The notes: generated by a model from the sequence alone, not told the origin. A stretch of 48,173 nucleotides of DNA from Actinomycetes bacterium (GCA_025934435.1 JAICYB010000021.1:1-48173), one strand, 5' to 3'; shown: positions 11,099 to 20,184, counted from the stretch's first letter. Numbers and translations are program-made.

Positions 11099-13663
11099 AT
11101 GACGACGAGCAGAGACGATGTCCTCGCGATCCTCCGCGCGAGCGACGCCGAGCTGGAACCCACCCTCGAACGCGCGCGCGAGCTGCGCGATTCGTACCTG
11201 CTGCGTATCGGCACGCCGGGAACGGTCTCCTACTCACGCAAGGTCTTCATCCCGCTCACGTACATGTGCCGGTACCGGTGTTCGTATTGCACGTTCGTGA
11301 AGGTCCGCGAGGACCACGGCGCCGAGTACCGGAGCCTCGACGAGATCGTGCGGGTCGCGACCGAGGGACGCGAATGGGGCTGCACGGAAGCGCTCTTCAC
11401 CCTCGGCGAGGCCCCCGAGCTCCGCCACGACGAAGCGAAGCGCTGGCTCGCCGAGCACGGCTACGAGACGACGATCGACTACGTCGTCGCGGCCGCGCGC
11501 GAAGTCCTCAAACGGACGGGGCTCCTCCCGCACGCGAACCCGGGCGCGGTCACCAAAGAGCAGATGCAGCAGCTCCGGGAAGTCACGGCTTCCCAAGGCG
11601 TGATGATGGAGCAGCTCACCGACCGGCTCCTTCGGCCCGGCGAAGCGCACGCCGGCGCGTCCGGCAAGGCACGCGCAACCCGACTCGAACAGCTGAAACT
11701 CGCCGCCGAAACGAAGACCCCGTTCACGACCGGCTTCCTCATCGGGATCGGGGAGACGCTCGAAGAACGCGCGGACACGATCGTGTCCATCGCGGAGATG
11801 ATCGACGAGTTCGAACCTCCGGCGATCCAAGAAGTGATCGTCCAGAACTTCCGCGCGAAGCCCGGCACACCGATGCGCGCGCACGACGACGCGACGGAAG
11901 GCGAGATGATCCGCGCGATCGCGGCGACGCGCATCGTCCTCGGCGATCGCGTCAGCGTGCAGGCGCCGCCGAACCTCACACCGAAGACCTACGGCCGCTA
12001 CCTCGACGCCGGCATCAACGACTGGGGCGGCATCTCACCTGTCACGCCTGATCACGTGAACCCCGAGATGCCGTGGCCCGGGATCGAAGAGGTCGCGCGA
12101 ACCTGCGAAGACAAGGGATTCACGCTCCGCCAGCGTCTCCCGATCTACCCGCACTACATCGGTGACGATCGCGCGTTCGTCCGTTACGTTGCTCCGTCGA
12201 TGCGGAGACACGTCCTCGCCGTCGCGGACGCGATGGGACTCGCGCGCGAGGACCGCTGGTACGCGGGCGAAGGATGGACGCCCGTCCTCCGCCAAGCGCA
12301 ACCCGAACCGAAGCGCCGAGCGCTTGCGATCAACGACAACAAGCCCGCGCAAACGGCGGCAGAGGTGTCGAAGCTCGCGACGTCACACGTGCGCGAGGGA
12401 AGCTACGGCGCACCGCCGCCTGAAGATCTCGTCGGGTTCGACGCGATGCTTCCCGATCTTCCGAGCCGGACGGTGCTCCCGCCCGAACGTGCCGACAAGC
12501 ACGGTTGGATCGCGCCCTACGTACAGAGTCCGCAGCGCGCGAGCATCGAAGTGAAACAGCTTCTGAGCAAAGCGCATCAGGGCGAACGGCTCGACCTCGA
12601 AGAAGTCGAGCGTCTCTTCCGTGCCGAAGGTCCCGATCTGGCTGCCGTCTTCACGAAAGCCGACGAGATCCGTCGCGAAGTCGTCGGAGGCGACGTCACC
12701 TATGTCGTGAACCGGAACATCACGTACACGAACTTCTGCCACACCGGTTGCGCGTTCTGCGGGTTCGCCCGCCCGATCGGACATGAGGACGGCTATTACT
12801 TCGCCCCCGACGAGGTCGGTCGCAAGACGAAGGAAGCCTGGGACATCGGCGCGACCGAGGTCTGTATCCAGGGCGGCATCCACCCGCAGAACGACGGCGA
12901 GATCTACCTCCAGATCGCCGGGGCCGTGAAGGACGCGGCGCCGGGCATCCACCTCCACGGCTTCTCGCCCCTCGAGATCACCGTGGGCGCGTCGACGCTC
13001 GGTGTGTCCATCCCGTCCTACCTCGCGATGCTCAAAGACGCCGGTCTCGACTCGATCCCGGGCACCGCGGCGGAGATCCTCGACACGCGGGTCCGTCCGA
13101 AGATCACGCCGCAGAAGCTCTCGGCCGAGGACTGGATCACCCTGATGCGGGCGGCCCACGAGACCGGCCTGCGGTCGACGACGACCATCATGTTCGGCCA
13201 TATCGACGACCCGAGGGCGTGGGCGATCCACCTCCTGCGGCTCCGTGACCTGCAGGCGGAGACCGGGGGATTCACCGAGTTCGTGCCGCTCCCGTTCGTC
13301 CACCACCGGGCGCCGATGTTCATGCGGGGGGGCTCCCGGACGGGGCCCACCTGGCGGGAAGCGCTCAAGATACATGCGCTCGGGCGAATCGTCCTGCATC
13401 CTCACATCACGAACATCCAGGCGTCCTGGGTGAAGATGGGCGTCGAGGGCGTCCTCGCCGCGCTGGACGTCGGCGTGAACGATTTCGGCGGAACACTTGG
13501 TGAAGAGCACATCTCACGGATGGCCGGAGCGAGTCACGGGCTCGGACACTCCGTCGTCGAGCTCGAATCCGCCGTTGCTTCCGCCGGACGAACCGCCGTC
13601 GAGCGCACCACTACCTACGGCCGCCCCGCCCGCACCTACCGCGAGCGAGTCGCGCAAGCCTGA
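11099..13663 (+). CDS. fbiC: FO synthase, fused CofG-CofH radical SAM protein (FbiC), 854 aa
   Basis: Makes the deazaflavin chromophore Fo from tyrosine and 5-amino-6-ribitylaminouracil. Two radical SAM halves are seen, each with a CX3CX2C cluster site: C57-C61-C64 in 'CRYRCSYC' (CofG half, residues 1 to about 400) and about C547-C551-C554 in 'FCHTGCAFCGF' (CofH half). 'CIQGGIHPQND', 'HGFSPLEI' and 'IPGTAAEILDTRVRP' are typical of CofH. The CofG-CofH order and length match mycobacterial FbiC. ATG 11099 is chosen because the frame opening at 10946 would run into cofD. The stop is one base from the next start. Confidence 0.95.
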   Translation: MTTSRDDVLAILRASDAELEPTLERARELRDSYLLRIGTPGTVSYSRKVFIPLTYMCRYRCSYCTFVKVREDHGAEYRSLDEIVRVATEGREWGCTEALFTLGEAPELRHDEAKRWLAEHGYETTIDYVVAAAREVLKRTGLLPHANPGAVTKEQMQQLREVTASQGVMMEQLTDRLLRPGEAHAGASGKARATRLEQLKLAAETKTPFTTGFLIGIGETLEERADTIVSIAEMIDEFEPPAIQEVIVQNFRAKPGTPMRAHDDATEGEMIRAIAATRIVLGDRVSVQAPPNLTPKTYGRYLDAGINDWGGISPVTPDHVNPEMPWPGIEEVARTCEDKGFTLRQRLPIYPHYIGDDRAFVRYVAPSMRRHVLAVADAMGLAREDRWYAGEGWTPVLRQAQPEPKRRALAINDNKPAQTAAEVSKLATSHVREGSYGAPPPEDLVGFDAMLPDLPSRTVLPPERADKHGWIAPYVQSPQRASIEVKQLLSKAHQGERLDLEEVERLFRAEGPDLAAVFTKADEIRREVVGGDVTYVVNRNITYTNFCHTGCAFCGFARPIGHEDGYYFAPDEVGRKTKEAWDIGATEVCIQGGIHPQNDGEIYLQIAGAVKDAAPGIHLHGFSPLEITVGASTLGVSIPSYLAMLKDAGLDSIPGTAAEILDTRVRPKITPQKLSAEDWITLMRAAHETGLRSTTTIMFGHIDDPRAWAIHLLRLRDLQAETGGFTEFVPLPFVHHRAPMFMRGGSRTGPTWREALKIHALGRIVLHPHITNIQASWVKMGVEGVLAALDVGVNDFGGTLGEEHISRMAGASHGLGHSVVELESAVASAGRTAVERTTTYGRPARTYRERVAQA

Positions 13664-13664
13664 C

Positions 13665-14726
13665 ATGGGGCACTCGTCGGAGCTCGACGAGTTTCTCTCC
13701 AGAGCGGTCGACCGGCAGATCGCCGAGCAACGCGCGCTCCGTGAGGCCCTGAACGATCTGCGCACGGCCGTGCAGTCGATCGCCACGCAGCCGGCGGAGG
13801 CCGCGCCACCGGTCGTCGTCGACCTTTCCGCGGTCGAGCAGCGCCTCGAGAAGCTCCGGGCGGACGTCGCCGCGCTGCGGATCGACGTGTCTCGTCCGGC
13901 GCCGGCACCGGTCGTCGAGCTGCCGCCGCCGGCCGAAGTCGATCTCGAACCGATCCGCGACGAGCTCGCCACGGTCAACGCGAACATCGACGGGATCGCG
14001 CAAGCGCTGATCGACCTCAACGCCGGGCTGCGCGACTGGGCGACCGGTGTCGACGAAGGGCTCACGTCACTCGTCCGTTCGATCAACGGCGTCAAAGCCA
14101 TCGCCGACGAAGCCCGCCGCGCCGCAACCGCCGCGAACGAGTCACTTGCGCTCGAGGTTCAGCCTCGTCCGGACGACGACCTCGACGAGATCGTCGACGA
14201 GCGTCTCGAGCAGGTCGAAGAGCGCATCGAAGAGACCGGACGTCTCGCCATGAACATCCGCGATCGCATCGACGAGTTCGAGCGCGTCACGACGGCGATG
14301 CGCCAGCTTCCGAAGGCGATCGAAGGAACGGTTGCGCAAGCCGTGCGCCGCGCGATGGCCGCCCGCGCGAAGCTCGATCGCGAAGCCGAAGCCGCGATGG
14401 ACGAGACACTGGGTGCCGTCGACGATCAGCTCGACGCGTTGCACACCGCGATCTCGAAGCTGTCCGGGTCGGACGACCAGGTACGAAAGATCGAGCTCGG
14501 GCAGATCGAGCTCGGCTCGCGTCTCGATTCGCTGCAAGACAATTTCATGGAGCGATTCGAAGCGCTGGCTCGCGCCATCGACCGGTTGAGTGTCGGCCGC
14601 GAGGCGCGGGCCGTGGAAACCGTCGCGAAGCCGGCACCGCGCGCGCGGGCGGCGAAACCGCAGCCGGCGCGCAAACCTGCTGTGCGTCGTCGGGCGGCAC
14701 CGAAGCCCGAAGACGGCGAGCACTAA
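13665..14726 (+). CDS. Coiled-coil protein, 353 aa
   Basis: ATG 13665 is one base after the fbiC stop, so translation is coupled. The protein is nearly all heptad-like helix rich in Ala, Glu, Leu and Arg (for example 'LEQVEERIEETGRLAMNIRD', 'LDSLQDNFMERFEALARAI'), with Pro/Val-rich breaks near residues 45-105 (PAPAPVVELPPPAEVDLE). The last 40 residues are Ala/Pro/Arg/Lys-rich and very basic, as in DNA- or membrane-binding tails. No signal peptide. Function unknown; the fixed position between fbiC and the giant glycosyltransferase suggests a structural or envelope role more than an F420 role. Confidence 0.82.
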   Translation: MGHSSELDEFLSRAVDRQIAEQRALREALNDLRTAVQSIATQPAEAAPPVVVDLSAVEQRLEKLRADVAALRIDVSRPAPAPVVELPPPAEVDLEPIRDELATVNANIDGIAQALIDLNAGLRDWATGVDEGLTSLVRSINGVKAIADEARRAATAANESLALEVQPRPDDDLDEIVDERLEQVEERIEETGRLAMNIRDRIDEFERVTTAMRQLPKAIEGTVAQAVRRAMAARAKLDREAEAAMDETLGAVDDQLDALHTAISKLSGSDDQVRKIELGQIELGSRLDSLQDNFMERFEALARAIDRLSVGREARAVETVAKPAPRARAAKPQPARKPAVRRRAAPKPEDGEH

Positions 14727-14730
14727 GCCC

Positions 14731-17700
14731 GTGGCGGGGTCTTCGGTTCTGATCGTCGTCGTCGCTCACGCGTCGCGTACGCGCGTGCGCGAGACGCTCC
14801 GGTCGCTCGCCGCGCAGACCTACACCGACGCGCGCATCGTCATCGTCGCGATCGGCAACCTGACGATCCCAGACGACACCGGCGTCCGCGCGGACGTCGT
14901 CCAAGCGCCGGACGGATCGAACTTCGTCGACGCGGCGAACCTCGTCCTCGCGCAACCGTTCGCTCGTGAGGCGACCTATGTCCTGTTGCTGCACGACGAC
15001 GTGTCGCTCGAGCGCAATGTCGTCGCGCAACTCGTACGTACTGCCGATGCCGACCCGACGGGGGTTGCCGTCGGACCGAAGCTCGTCGAATGGACGGACC
15101 CCGAGGTGCTGCAAGAGGTCGGTGCGTCCATCGACCGCTTCGCCATCCGTCGTTCGGCGCTCGACACCGGTGAGGTCGACGCCGGTCAGCGCGATGAGAT
15201 CACCGACGTCCTGTTCTGCTCCGACGCGTGCCTCCTCGTACGGCGTGCGTCGCTCGACAGGGTCGGCGGTCTCGACTCCGACAGCTGGCCCTTCTACGAG
15301 GACGTCGATCTCTGCTGGCGCCTCCGCGCCGACGGCGGGCGCGTGGTCGTCGCTCCCGGCGCGAGCGTCCGGCACGCCGCGGACCTGTCACGCGGACGTC
15401 GCCTGCTCAATGCGACCGAACTTCGCCAGCGGCGTGAGCGTGGCCGTCTGCGGTTCATGTTCAAGCATTACGCGCCGATCGGATTGGCCGTCCTCATCCC
15501 GCAACTTCTCGTCGCGACGGCCGGACGGCTCGCCGCGGCGTTCTTCCGCCGCGAACTGTGGCGCGCACGATTGGTGCTGGGCGGGTGGTGGAGGGTCGTC
15601 CGCGATCTGCCGTCGATCCGGCGCGCGAAGAAGGCGGCGCCACCGGCCAAGGTGAACGACCGCGAGCTGATGGCCTTCGCCGTTCGCGGCGCCGTGGGCG
15701 ATGTCCGCGGAGAACGCGCGGAGACCGCATCACGTTTCTTCGATTGGATCGGCGAACGCGCGGAGGGCGCGTGGAGCGTCGCGCGTCAACCCGTGACGTG
15801 GGCGACGGCTGCGGCGGTGATCATCGTGTTGCTCGTCGTGCGCCGGGCGATCCTCGGCGGAACGTTCGCGCTCGGAGAGCTTCGTCCGCTCGAGACGTTC
15901 GCGGACGCCATCGGCGATCAGTTCGCACGCGTCCGGCGCGAAGGTCTCGATCCGTTCGGTCCCGCCGGTCCGGGGGCCGTGATCTTCGGGATCGTGCGAT
16001 CCGTCCTCATCAACGGCGCGTTCGCCGAAAAGGTCGTCCTGCTTGCTCCGATCTGGCTTGCCGGTGTCGCGGGTCTGCGCGTCGGATCCACGCTCGGCTT
16101 CGGAGGCAGCGGCCGCCGGTGGCTCGGCGTCCTCGGTGCGGTGAATCCGGTCACCCTCTCGCTCATGCGCGACGGCGCGATCGGTGCGCTCGTCATGTGG
16201 TCGGGTGCACTGTGGCTGACTTCCGCCCTCCTCGTCCCGAGGTCTCCCTACGGCGCGCACGTCGGCACGCCACAGGAACGGATCCGTTTCATCGCGCAGT
16301 GGGCGTTCGTGTGGGCCGTCGTCGAAGCGCTGCATCCGCAGGCGTTCGTATGGTTCCTGGTCCTGAGCTTCGCGGTGATGACCTCACACCGCGGTGACGG
16401 ACGTAACGACGATCGCAAGCGCATCGTCCTTGCCGGTGCGGGCGGCTCGTTCGTGTTGCTCGCGCCGTGGTCGATCGAGTGGCTGACGCGACGGACGCCC
16501 CTCATCGGACGTCCGGGGTGGCTCGTCGAACATGTCGTCGGTGGTCTGACGCGCGCGTCGCTCGGCGCCGGATGGCCCTTCCTCGGATGGGTCGTCATCT
16601 CCATCGGTGCGCTGTACCTCGTCGGTGTCACGCGGACGAATCTCACCTTCGCTCTGCTCATCGGTTTGGCGTTCATCGCGTCGGCGACCGGCGCGATGCC
16701 TCGCGAGACGATGCTCGCCGGCGGGGGAGCGGCAGCGTTCGTCGTCCTCGCGATAGCGGCCCGCAGCATCGTTGCGGATCTGCATCGCTACGAGCTCGGC
16801 GCTCGGCACGCCGCGGTCATCGGCGGTGCCGTCGCGATCGGTGTGCTGGTGTTCGCTTCCGTCGTACAGACGGTTCCCGCCGGCGCGCGTGTGCGCGATC
16901 TACCGGTCGTCGAAGACGTGAACGCACGCGACACCGGACGGGTCCTGTGGCTCACGGAAACGACGGGCGGCTTGCGTTCGTGGACGACGCAGAGCTTCGC
17001 CGAACAGTTCGGTGGGTTCCCGCCGAACAGCGGCCCCGTCGAGCGGATGGTGTCGCGCGCCATCGAGGCGGCGCGCACGCACCGGACGCACCGCCTCGGC
17101 GACGTGCTCGCGCTCGCCGACATCTCCCACGTCGTGACGCTCGACGGCGTCGCCGCGCGCGGACTCGATCGCCAAGCCGATCTCAGCAACACCGAGCAGC
17201 AGGACAACGGCGATGTGACGATCTACACGAACGACGCGTGGCTCGGCCCCGCGATGACGCTGTCGTCCGCGCCGAAGAACCCGCTCAGCGCTTCAGGACT
17301 TGCGAGCATCGTCCGCGATCCGCATCACGTGCGCGTGACGGGCTTCCCCTACGGACCGATCGTCGCGCACCCGCCGTCGCATGGACGCGGGGTTCTGTAC
17401 ATAGCCGGCGGACCTCGCGGCGGGCTCGACTTCGCCGGCGCGCACGGTCGTCTGGCCGCCGGCGGCGCGTGGGTGCCATTGACGAAGGTCGGTCCACGCG
17501 TGCACATCGCACAGGCCGGGCGCTGGTGGCAGTGGCTCGTCCCGCTCGAGGCGTTGCTCGTCGTCGCGCTCCTCGGTGCGTGGATCACGTCCGCGTACGT
17601 CGGTGACCCGACGCCGACGCCGGAGCCGTTCGTTCCGGAAGAAGGAGTGCGCATCCCGGCGCTCGCGCTCGCGTTGACGCCGCTCGTCGCCGTCATCGGG

Positions 17701-18906
17701 ATCGGTGTCGGATGGAGCGGCGTCGCCTGGGGCGTGTCGACGCCCGTACTTTCGTCTGCTTGGTACTGCGCGCCGATCGGTGCCGGTTTCAAGCAGACGA
17801 TCGGGATCGTGAATCCCACCGCGTCGGCCGCCGACTACCAGGTTCGTCCGGACCTGCAAGCAGTGCCCACGAGAACCGGACGCATCCCCGGCTACTCGCG
17901 ACGAACGGTGACGATCGACTCGACGCGCGGCGCGGTCGTCGAAGCGTACGGACGCGCGATCGCCGTCGCGACGAGCGTCTCGACCGGCGGGCACTCCGAT
18001 TCGTCGCTCTGCGCGTCGGAAACGCACACGGTCAACGCGTTCGGTGAAGGGGGACGTTTCGCGACCCGCGCGATCCCACGACTGTTCGAGCGCTACGTCG
18101 TGTACAACCCGTTCCCCGAACTTGCGCGCGCATCCGTGCGATTCCTCTCGCCGGACGAAACGATCGCGCCGCCACCGCTTCAGGACGTCCGGATCCCTCC
18201 GGGCTCGGCGGTGCTGATCAACCCCGAGGACCAGTTCGAACCGATGCTCGACCTCTCCGCGGTCATCCGTGTCTGGCAGGGGAGAGGGATCGTCGAACGT
18301 CGTTTCACGACCGTCGATCAGGTGACGTGGTCGCTGCCCGTCCCGGCGATCACCTCCGGCGTCTTGCCTCGCGCCGACACCGCGACCGGTACCACGGCGA
18401 TCATCGGTGTGAACCTGCAGCAGGATTCCGTCGAGGTGCGGATCAACGCTGCCGGACCGAACGGACGCCTTCCCGCCGCCCACCTCGACATCGACTCAGG
18501 ACGCCGCGGTTCGCTCATCCTGAACAGCTCCGCCGCGCGGTCGCCGAGCCTGCTCGCGACGGTCGGCGCGCCCGAGCCGGTGATCCTCGAGTCGCTCGTC
18601 GCCCCGAACGACCGGAAGACCGTGTCCCTCATGCCGCCGGTCCCGCCTGGGCGCAGCTGGGTGCTGCCCCTGGCCGAAGGGCGGACGCTCCTCGTGAGCA
18701 ATCCCGGGGGCCGAGCCGTCAAGATCACGCTCCACCGCCTCGGTCCGGGCCGGCGCCTCCAGACCGTCCGTGTGGGCGCGCACCAGACGTTCACCGTGCC
18801 GATGCGCGGGACGGCCCCCTTCGGGATGCTCGTGACGGCGACGGGCGACATCACCGCGGCCGCGATCGGCCGCCCCGGCTCGATCGTCGGCGTGCCGCTC
18901 GGGTAG
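14731..18906 (+). CDS. Giant membrane protein: GT2 glycosyltransferase + multi-TM + DUF5719-like domain, 1391 aa
   Basis: The N-terminal 240 residues are a GT-A fold family 2 glycosyltransferase: 'SSVLIVVVAH', 'LLLHDDVS' (DD at 89-90, nucleotide-sugar binding) and 'FYEDVDLCWRLR' (189-199, acceptor/base region). Then come about a dozen hydrophobic segments (roughly 250-275, 400-760, about 930-950, about 980-1000). The C-terminal part (about 1005-1391) is beta-rich and looks extracytoplasmic, with 'WYCAPIGAGFKQTIGIVNPT' at its start, the mark of DUF5719. The whole resembles actinobacterial proteins next to the F420 and mannose genes. It probably builds or modifies a cell-envelope glycan. GTG 14731 follows the previous stop by 4 bp. 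Confidence 0.88.
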   Translation: MAGSSVLIVVVAHASRTRVRETLRSLAAQTYTDARIVIVAIGNLTIPDDTGVRADVVQAPDGSNFVDAANLVLAQPFAREATYVLLLHDDVSLERNVVAQLVRTADADPTGVAVGPKLVEWTDPEVLQEVGASIDRFAIRRSALDTGEVDAGQRDEITDVLFCSDACLLVRRASLDRVGGLDSDSWPFYEDVDLCWRLRADGGRVVVAPGASVRHAADLSRGRRLLNATELRQRRERGRLRFMFKHYAPIGLAVLIPQLLVATAGRLAAAFFRRELWRARLVLGGWWRVVRDLPSIRRAKKAAPPAKVNDRELMAFAVRGAVGDVRGERAETASRFFDWIGERAEGAWSVARQPVTWATAAAVIIVLLVVRRAILGGTFALGELRPLETFADAIGDQFARVRREGLDPFGPAGPGAVIFGIVRSVLINGAFAEKVVLLAPIWLAGVAGLRVGSTLGFGGSGRRWLGVLGAVNPVTLSLMRDGAIGALVMWSGALWLTSALLVPRSPYGAHVGTPQERIRFIAQWAFVWAVVEALHPQAFVWFLVLSFAVMTSHRGDGRNDDRKRIVLAGAGGSFVLLAPWSIEWLTRRTPLIGRPGWLVEHVVGGLTRASLGAGWPFLGWVVISIGALYLVGVTRTNLTFALLIGLAFIASATGAMPRETMLAGGGAAAFVVLAIAARSIVADLHRYELGARHAAVIGGAVAIGVLVFASVVQTVPAGARVRDLPVVEDVNARDTGRVLWLTETTGGLRSWTTQSFAEQFGGFPPNSGPVERMVSRAIEAARTHRTHRLGDVLALADISHVVTLDGVAARGLDRQADLSNTEQQDNGDVTIYTNDAWLGPAMTLSSAPKNPLSASGLASIVRDPHHVRVTGFPYGPIVAHPPSHGRGVLYIAGGPRGGLDFAGAHGRLAAGGAWVPLTKVGPRVHIAQAGRWWQWLVPLEALLVVALLGAWITSAYVGDPTPTPEPFVPEEGVRIPALALALTPLVAVIGIGVGWSGVAWGVSTPVLSSAWYCAPIGAGFKQTIGIVNPTASAADYQVRPDLQAVPTRTGRIPGYSRRTVTIDSTRGAVVEAYGRAIAVATSVSTGGHSDSSLCASETHTVNAFGEGGRFATRAIPRLFERYVVYNPFPELARASVRFLSPDETIAPPPLQDVRIPPGSAVLINPEDQFEPMLDLSAVIRVWQGRGIVERRFTTVDQVTWSLPVPAITSGVLPRADTATGTTAIIGVNLQQDSVEVRINAAGPNGRLPAAHLDIDSGRRGSLILNSSAARSPSLLATVGAPEPVILESLVAPNDRKTVSLMPPVPPGRSWVLPLAEGRTLLVSNPGGRAVKITLHRLGPGRRLQTVRVGAHQTFTVPMRGTAPFGMLVTATGDITAAAIGRPGSIVGVPLG

Positions 18907-18914
18907 CGGTCATC

Positions 18915-18920
18915 GATAAT
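18915..18920 (+). promoter_or_regulatory. -10-like box before the lipoprotein gene
   Basis: GATAAT, 6 nt before GTG 18927; close to the TATAAT consensus and spaced for a leaderless mRNA. Confidence 0.4.
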
Positions 18921-18926
18921 GCGTCT

Positions 18927-19370
18927 GTGAAACGCGCGGGGAGCGTGCTCTCACTCGTGTTGCTGGTCTGCGCGGCCGGGTGCTCGACCGCCGCCAACGG
19001 CCCTTCGCCGTCGACGACCGAGACCGCGACGGCCACGGTCGCTGCGTCCGGAGATTTCAAGGCGCAAGCTTCGGCCGTCGTCGACGAGATCGCCGCAGGG
19101 CGATACGCGGACGCCGAGGCGAAGTTCGACGTGACGATGAAGGCCCGGCTGCCGGCGGCGCAGCTCCTCGATGCGTGGCGGACGTACCAACAGACGAACG
19201 GCACGTACAAGAGTCACGGGACGCCGACCGAGGTGCTCAGGGGCGACATCCACGTCGAGCGGGTGCCGATCACGACGTCGACGGGCACCGGCGAGGTGCG
19301 CATCTCCTACCACCCGGACGGAACCATCGCCGGGCTGTTCTTCCTCAACGCGAACCCGCCCGCCCCGTAA
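18927..19370 (+). CDS. Lipoprotein with DUF3887-like domain, 147 aa
   Basis: A lipoprotein signal peptide: basic start (VKRAG), hydrophobic core (SVLSLVLLV) and lipobox A-A-G-C (C19). After a Ser/Thr/Pro-rich linker (to about residue 45) the mature domain reads 'ASAVVDEIAAGRYADAEAKF' and 'LLDAWRTYQQTNGTYKSHG', ending in 'ISYHPDGTIAGLFFL'. That is the DUF3887 pattern (helix with 'G-x-Y/F-x-x-A', 'W-x-x-x-x-x-x-G', 'GL-F/I'), often found in lipoproteins or fused to hydrolases. Attached to the outer face of the membrane. Partner unknown. GTG 18927 is chosen because the longer frame lies inside the previous gene. Confidence 0.87.
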   Translation: MKRAGSVLSLVLLVCAAGCSTAANGPSPSTTETATATVAASGDFKAQASAVVDEIAAGRYADAEAKFDVTMKARLPAAQLLDAWRTYQQTNGTYKSHGTPTEVLRGDIHVERVPITTSTGTGEVRISYHPDGTIAGLFFLNANPPAP

Positions 19371-19535
19371 GCGGAGTCCGAGCCGTTGGGCGGCGGCGCA
19401 GCGACCGACGGCAGTGTCCTCACTTGAGCGAGGGCGCGAAGTATCCGAAGACTCAGATACTCACCATCGAAGAACTCGCAGGCCGCCGTCACGATCCACG
19501 AACGTCAGGGGATAGGAATGGCTGGGGGCGGAGAG

Positions 19536-19541
19536 TAGGAT
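19536..19541 (+). promoter_or_regulatory. -10 box of a candidate small RNA
   Basis: TAGGAT; a start 6-7 nt downstream would fall at about 19548, the first base of the first hairpin. No good -35 box is seen. Confidence 0.35.
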
Positions 19542-19547
19542 GTTCAT

Positions 19548-19645
19548 CCACGCTTCGGCGTGGTGGTGGAGTCGACGAGACGGGAGATCATTCCCGCATC
19601 GCCGCCCCTCGAAGCCCCGTCTCTCAGGCGGGGCTTCGATCTTTC
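19548..19645 (+). ncRNA. Candidate small structured RNA, about 100 nt
   Basis: Three hairpins follow each other: CCACGC-TTCG-GCGTGG (19548-19563, a perfect UUCG tetraloop), CGGGA-loop-TCCCG (19581-19596) and a 10-bp terminator-like stem CGAAGCCCCG/CGGGGCTTCG (19610-19619 and 19629-19638) followed by ATCTTTCCC. A TANNNT box precedes the first. It does not match RNase P, SRP, tmRNA or 6S RNA as I know them. Not proven to be transcribed. Confidence 0.4.
19610..19638 (+). terminator. Terminator-like hairpin
   Basis: Perfect 10-bp stem with a 9-nt loop, followed by a short T stretch (ATCTTT). Could end the lipoprotein transcript or the candidate small RNA. Confidence 0.5.
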
Positions 19646-19736
19646 CCGAGGCAAATGAGGACACCGCGCCTCCGACTTACCCCGAGAATCATTACCTAAG
19701 AAACCGAAGCACTCGATCCGGAGCCCTCGTTTTCGA

Positions 19737-19753
19737 CCGGCCCCTCGGGCCGG
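19737..19753. terminator. GC-rich hairpin
   Basis: CCGGCCC-CTC-GGGCCGG, a 7-bp stem with a 3-nt loop. No T run follows on the + strand, but TTTT-rich sequence (CTCGTTTTCG) precedes it. Confidence 0.3.
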
Positions 19754-19777
19754 CCGCGGAAAGGCCCCGAAAAACAG

Positions 19778-19804
19778 GAAAGACGAGGTCTGACCTCGTC
19801 TTTC
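19778..19804. terminator. Bidirectional intrinsic terminator
   Basis: GAAAGACGAGGT and ACCTCGTCTTTC form a perfect 12-bp stem with a CTG loop. The A/T ends of the stem supply a short U run in either direction. Confidence 0.65.
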
Positions 19805-19947
19805 GTATCCGGCGGCGGGTCCGCAAACCTGCCGCAAAATGAAACTTCCCGCCCGCTTTCGCGAACGAGAAGATTTATCCATATTACTCGCGTTGCCCTG
19901 AGTCGTCAAATCAGTGCAGGTTCCTTGTCCTCCTCAGGCCTCACCCC

Positions 19948-19953
19948 TACGCT
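19948..19953 (+). promoter_or_regulatory. -10 box for the DUF3499 gene
   Basis: TACGCT, 6 nt before GTG 19960. Confidence 0.35.
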
Positions 19954-19959
19954 TTCCGC

Positions 19960-20184
19960 GTGCGGAACTGTAAGAAGACGGGATGCGGCGGCGAGGCGGC
20001 CGCGACGTGCACGTTCCACTACCCCCTCCAGCAGGTGTGGATCTCCCCGCTCTCGCCGGACCCGCAGCCCGGCTCCTACGACCTGTGTCTCGACCACGCC
20101 GACCGGTTCGTCGCTCCGATCGGCTGGAGCCTGACGGACCTCCGCCGCGCGCGCGGCTCGGAAGCGTCCGGGATCGCGTCCTAG
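19960..20184 (+). CDS. DUF3499 family protein, 74 aa
   Basis: Small protein with 'NCKKTGCGGEAAATCTF', then 'SYDLCLDHADRFVAPIGWSL', the pattern of the actinobacterial DUF3499 family (C-x4-C ... A-T-x-x-F ... D-L-C-x-x-H-A-x-R ... P-x-G-W). The cysteines and His suggest a bound zinc. Function unknown. In mycobacteria the family member (Rv3259) also lies between the fbiA/fbiB and manB genes, which supports both the call and the lineage. GTG 19960 gives the normal length. Confidence 0.85.
   Translation: MRNCKKTGCGGEAAATCTFHYPLQQVWISPLSPDPQPGSYDLCLDHADRFVAPIGWSLTDLRRARGSEASGIAS

Larger units (their letters stand above)
19371..19959. other. Gene-free stretch of about 590 bp with several hairpins
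   Basis: I see no protein gene. It contains a row of three hairpins (19548-19638), a GC-rich hairpin (19737-19753) and a long terminator-like hairpin (19778-19804). The stretch 19830-19900 is less GC-rich than its surroundings and may hold promoter sequence for the DUF3499 gene. In mycobacteria the whiB2 gene lies between related neighbours; none is seen here. Confidence 0.7.

Noticed and set aside
12383..13510. Open frame of 375 codons opposite fbiC
   Set aside because: Shadow frame of a well-conserved radical SAM gene; low-complexity Arg/Asp-rich translation.
17293..18483. Open frame of 396 codons opposite the giant GT2 gene
   Set aside because: Arg/Asp/Gly-rich composition typical of antisense frames in GC-rich DNA; no motif.
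19385..19391. GTTGGGC followed by GGC, like an attC right box, after the lipoprotein gene
   Set aside because: No matching left box or palindromic arms at the right distance; a chance 7-mer.
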